A DNA stretch of 7,261 nucleotides from Phycisphaerales bacterium (GTDB lineage Bacteria > Planctomycetota > Phycisphaerae > Sedimentisphaerales > Anaerohalosphaeraceae): NCBI GenBank assembly GCA_011048645.1, contig DSDR01000096.1:1-7261 (forward strand), written 5' to 3'. Every line of letters starts with the position of its first letter. The stretch's first letter is position 1. The notes under the pieces were generated by a model. That model made no database searches, was not told the origin of the DNA, and saw only the letters and a list, made by a program, of their open reading frames with translations. Of the stretch, positions 5,548-7,261 are shown in pieces. The position numbers and the translations under genes are program-made.

Positions 5548-7245
5548 TCAGCCTTGCACGGGCCAGGGCAGAACGCCGGTGCGTTTGGCCCACTGTTCAT
5601 AAAGCGCTTCCATTAACAAGGCCGGTTCCGGATGTCTGTCGATCAAGTTGTTCGTTTCTGTTCGGTCGGCCTGCATATCATAAAGCTCCCAGCTCTTTTG
5701 ATGTTCGGCCGTCAGTTTCCATCGACCGAAACGAACGGCACGATTGCCCTCGTGCTCGAAGAAAACCGCCCGCCGCGGAAGCGGTTTTCCGGCAAAGACC
5801 GGCGTGAGCGAAACTCCTTCACAAGGCGTTACCGGTACTCCGTTACGCTCTGCCGGATAGGTCGCGCCGGAGATCTCGACACAGGTGGCCATAATATCAA
5901 CAACATGTCCGATCTCGTGACGCCATTGATTCTTGGCTTTAATGCCGGCCGGCCAATGGGCAATCAACGGCGTTGCGATGCCGCCTTCGTGTATCCACTT
6001 TTTGTAAAGGCGAAACGGCGTATTGGACGCATTTGCCCATGGGATACCGAATGACGCATACGTATCCGGCGGCCCCGGCATCACATCGGGACGTGTGCCG
6101 CCGCGTGCAAAGCGTCCATGACGAGTGTCTTGTCCCTGAATCACTTCATTGGAGGCGCCGTTATCCGATAAAAACAGGATCAGTGTATTTTCAAAGCGAC
6201 CGGTCTCTTTGAGTGCTTCAACAATGCGGCCGATGCCCCGATCCATTACCTCAACCATAGCTGCGTGGACCGCCATGCGCCGTGCTTGCCAGTCTTTGTG
6301 ATCAACCTCATCCCACGGCGGCACGCGACTGTCCCGTTCGGTCAGCGGCCAATCGGATTGAATAATCCCCATCTCGACCATCCGTTTGTACCGCGATTGG
6401 CGAATCGCATCCCAGCCGACGGTATAGGTGTCGGCATACTTGGCGATAGTTTCCTCCGGCGCATGCAGCGGCCAATGCGGGGCCGTGTGCGCAACATACA
6501 AAAATAAAGGACGGTTCTTGTCTGCCTGGCGGATATAGCGGGCGGCCTGGTCATTAATGGCATCGGTATAGTAAAAATCATCCCCCGGTTCGATGAATTC
6601 GTTATTGCGCATCAGCGAAACGGGCGCGTAAAAACTGCCTGCCCCCGCAAGTGTCCCAAAAAACTCGTCAAAGCCCCGTTGAAGCGGCCAGCTTTCCCGA
6701 TCCAGCGTCGATTTCGGATTGGCGTAATCATAGGGCGTAACATGCCATTTACCGCTCATAAAGGTCTGATAGCCCGCCTGACGCAGCACCTCGGCAATCG
6801 TGACACACCGCTCATTGAGCCGCCCTTTGTACCCCTCAGGGCCGCGGTCGCTGACCATATGACCCAGCCCCGCCTGATGCGGATAAAGCCCCGTCATCAG
6901 ACTCGCGCGTGTCGGACAGCAGCGGGCGGCGTTATAAAATTGCGTAAATCGCACACCGTCTGCGGCCAGTCGATTCAGCGTTGGAGTCTCAATCTCACTG
7001 CCATAACAGCCCACGTCTGAATACCCCATATCGTCGCTCATAATCAAGATGATATGGGGTCGAGCGGAGGATGATGCGGCTTTAGCCGGCCAGGCGACAG
7101 ACAACCGAGAATGCCCCAGCAGGGTCCCGACTGCGCCAATGGCCCCCAGACATAAAAAATCTCGACGGCTCAGCGGCTGAGACGTCGAATTCATTTGCTG
7201 AGAGATCAGAGGGTTCCTTTTTTCAGGACGTATTTCTGTCTTCAT
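5548..7245 (-). CDS. Tat-exported arylsulfatase (formylglycine-dependent, family S1)
   Basis: The protein has 565 residues, full length for the family. It should hydrolyse a sulfate ester outside the cytoplasm; the substrate cannot be read from sequence. The signal is twin-arginine: S26-R-R-D-F-L then a hydrophobic stretch to about 42. The sulfatase signature C109-C-P-T-R113-A-S-L-M-T-G holds the cysteine converted to formylglycine, so a maturation enzyme is needed, and none is encoded here. Calcium ligands are probably D71, D72, D361 and N362; other active-site residues are probably R113, K166 and H168 (GKWH), H257 (TAPHWPLH) and a Lys at 415 or 416. The C-terminal part ends in GVLPWP, usual for arylsulfatase-like members, perhaps subfamily S1_4. 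The ATG at 7245 is chosen because GGGAG lies 9 bases before it; the in-frame Met18 has none. It is the first gene of the run and may share a transcript with the next propeller gene. Confidence 0.95.
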   Translation of the reverse strand: MKTEIRPEKRNPLISQQMNSTSQPLSRRDFLCLGAIGAVGTLLGHSRLSVAWPAKAASSSARPHIILIMSDDMGYSDVGCYGSEIETPTLNRLAADGVRFTQFYNAARCCPTRASLMTGLYPHQAGLGHMVSDRGPEGYKGRLNERCVTIAEVLRQAGYQTFMSGKWHVTPYDYANPKSTLDRESWPLQRGFDEFFGTLAGAGSFYAPVSLMRNNEFIEPGDDFYYTDAINDQAARYIRQADKNRPLFLYVAHTAPHWPLHAPEETIAKYADTYTVGWDAIRQSRYKRMVEMGIIQSDWPLTERDSRVPPWDEVDHKDWQARRMAVHAAMVEVMDRGIGRIVEALKETGRFENTLILFLSDNGASNEVIQGQDTRHGRFARGGTRPDVMPGPPDTYASFGIPWANASNTPFRLYKKWIHEGGIATPLIAHWPAGIKAKNQWRHEIGHVVDIMATCVEISGATYPAERNGVPVTPCEGVSLTPVFAGKPLPRRAVFFEHEGNRAVRFGRWKLTAEHQKSWELYDMQADRTETNNLIDRHPEPALLMEALYEQWAKRTGVLPWPVQG

Positions 7246-7254
7246 TAATTAAAG

Positions 7255-7259
7255 CTCCC
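7255..7259 (-). promoter_or_regulatory. Ribosome binding site of the sulfatase
   Basis: GGGAG on the minus strand, 9 bases before the ATG at 7245, supports that start over the internal Met18, which lacks a Shine-Dalgarno match. The window ends two bases further on, so the promoter is not visible. Confidence 0.6.
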
Positions 7260-7261
7260 GG

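Overview
The window reads as part of a bacterial chromosome in which every supported gene lies on the minus strand, so transcription runs from high to low coordinates. A planctomycete-like source (Planctomycetota, or the wider PVC group) is the best guess. This rests on a Tat-exported arylsulfatase, two proteins with the W-P-x-F-R-G-P opening common in PQQ-like beta-propellers of that group, and a moderately GC-rich sequence. It is inference, because no phylogenetic marker is present. I see no tRNA, rRNA, CRISPR array, insertion sequence or phage gene. No gene-free stretch exceeds about 90 bases.

Region 1 (about 4075-7245) holds two genes: a Tat-dependent arylsulfatase, then, after a 75-base gap, a membrane-anchored PQQ-like beta-propeller protein of 465 residues. 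Region 2 is a 90-base AT-rich gap (3985-4074) with a plausible promoter and an inverted repeat.

Region 3 (1-3984) is a very tight five-gene block. In order it encodes an anchored NHL-repeat beta-propeller with a vicinal Cys-Cys pair, an 83-residue (or 91-residue) Tat-like protein with a four-cysteine cluster, a Tat-exported ferredoxin with 16 cysteines arranged for four [4Fe-4S] clusters (NapG-like), a polytopic NapH/NosR-like membrane iron-sulfur protein, and the start of a second PQQ-like propeller fused to a three-helix membrane domain. That last gene runs off the left edge. The last four genes of the block overlap or nearly abut (8, 4 and 4 bases), which indicates one transcript with translational coupling.

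The likely theme is an envelope electron-transfer unit. The NapH-like membrane protein and NapG-like ferredoxin would move electrons between the quinone pool or cytoplasm and the periplasm, and the propeller proteins would act as extracytoplasmic partners or scaffolds. No molybdenum enzyme, nitrous-oxide reductase, c-type haem protein (no CxxCH in the proteins read) or flavin domain is seen, so the terminal substrate is unknown. This five-gene block is the best candidate here for an undescribed system.
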